Shown here piece after piece: positions 6,811 to 7,056 of a stretch of DNA of 7,056 bases (the first letter of the stretch is position 1; each line of letters begins with the position of its first letter). The notes beneath the pieces are model-generated. The model worked only from the letters and a program-made list of their open reading frames with translations. It was not told where the DNA came from and did not search any database. This DNA comes from Thermoplasmata archaeon (GTDB lineage: Archaea > Thermoplasmatota > E2 > DHVEG-1): positions 1 through 7,056 of the forward strand of contig JAUWGL010000043.1 in NCBI GenBank assembly GCA_030606465.1, given 5' to 3'. Both the position numbers and the translations under genes were made by a program.

Positions 6811-6820
6811 GTATATAAAT
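6811..6820 (-). promoter_or_regulatory. TATA box for the DUF11 protein gene
   Basis: On the minus strand ATTTATATAC is preceded by an A-rich stretch (ACAATAAA) that could be the TFB recognition element. Transcription would begin near 6790, giving a leader of about 55 nt with the SD at 6749-6746. It is the best TATA candidate upstream of this gene. Confidence 0.45.
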
Positions 6821-6839
6821 TTTATTGTCCCTTTCTTAT

Positions 6840-6944
6840 AAAAAAGTAAAAAAAACAGGAAAATAAAAAAATTATACAAAAAAAGAAAAGGACTACAAAA
6901 AAAATAGTTAATTATCTTGACTTTGTCAGATTAGCAAAGGTCAA
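6840..6944 (-). terminator. Hairpin plus multiple T-tracts, terminator of an upstream minus-strand gene
   Basis: On the minus strand a stem (arms 6944-6935 and 6925-6917, nine pairs with one bulged base and a nine-base loop) is followed by T8 at 6904-6897. Further T-runs follow at 6884-6878, 6871-6865, 6855-6848 and 6845-6840. This density of T-tracts is typical of archaeal terminators and implies a gene reading leftward from beyond the right edge. Confidence 0.5.
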
Positions 6945-7008
6945 TAAGTATCTGCTAAATATTACAACCCCCATTACACTTATAAAATCAACATCACTCA
7001 GTCATTTT

Positions 7009-7056
7009 CTATGATCCTCTTTCAAAAACATCTACTGATGCTCCCAACAGATAAGA
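7009..7056 (-). CDS. Possible C-terminal end of a gene entering from the right edge
   Basis: One minus-strand frame is open from the edge for 15 codons and ends at TAG (7011-7009). It encodes SYLLGASVDVFERGS, a balanced composition unlike the Lys/Phe/Ile mix of the AT-rich spacer. The other two minus frames are stopped within this span. A terminator-like cluster follows about 65 nt downstream. The fragment is too short to assign a family, and it could be chance. Confidence 0.3.
   Translation of the reverse strand, partial: SYLLGASVDVFERGS

Larger units (their letters stand above)
6735..7056. other. AT-rich intergenic stretch at the right edge
   Basis: No full gene is visible here. It holds the promoter and leader of the DUF11 protein gene (6735-6820), a cluster of A-runs (T-tracts on the minus strand) at 6840-6904, a hairpin at 6917-6944, and about 60 nt with no recognised signal before a possible gene end at 7009. 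No tRNA-like fold or repeat array was seen. Confidence 0.6.

Noticed and set aside
7011..7056. Plus-strand ORF start MILFQKHLL running off the right edge
   Set aside because: There is no SD before the ATG and no further support; the opposite frame fits the downstream T-tract terminator better.

Overview
The window is AT-rich and most likely archaeal. The evidence is a partial gene for an archaeal-type secretion/pilus ATPase, AT-rich archaeal-style TATA boxes upstream of Shine-Dalgarno leaders, T-tract terminators, and two large secreted proteins built from PKD, NosD-like beta-helix and DUF11 domains, each ending in a C-terminal membrane anchor. A euryarchaeal or Thermoplasmatota-like host is my best guess from this protein style. 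It is an inference, not something the sequence proves.

Layout. (1) Positions 1-810, minus strand: the first 270 residues of a type II/IV secretion system ATPase (ArlI/FlaI, GspE/VirB11 superfamily); the catalytic half lies off the left edge. (2) 811-1044: a divergent promoter region with an almost symmetrical TATA element, two similar SD leaders facing outward, a doubtful 29-codon ORF and a second TATA box close to the next gene. (3) 1045-2580, plus strand: a 511-residue surface protein with signal peptide, short right-handed beta-helix, three PKD domains and a C-terminal transmembrane anchor. (4) 2581-2654: a short convergent gap with T-tract terminators. (5) 2655-6734, minus strand: a 1359-residue surface protein with signal peptide, an N-terminal domain carrying an EF-hand-like loop, seven tandem DUF11 repeats of about 122 residues, an acidic then Gly/Asp-rich linker, two PKD-like domains, a transmembrane anchor and a Lys-rich cytoplasmic tail. 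(6) 6735-7056: AT-rich non-coding DNA with the promoter of gene 5, a cluster of T-tracts plus a hairpin that look like the terminator of another minus-strand gene, and possibly the last 15 codons of that gene at the right edge.

The two surface proteins share one design: exported, carrying modular Ig-like domains and probably glycosylated, with a single C-terminal membrane helix. They would stand on the cell surface as stalk-like adhesins or envelope components. The ATPase would power assembly of a pilus-like filament or export machine in the same membrane. Their adjacency suggests a cell-surface locus, but divergent and convergent orientations mean they are not one operon. I found no mobile element, CRISPR array, tRNA or rRNA. 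The most distinctive signals are the recent repeat homogenisation and acidic expansion in the DUF11 protein and the compact divergent promoter region.
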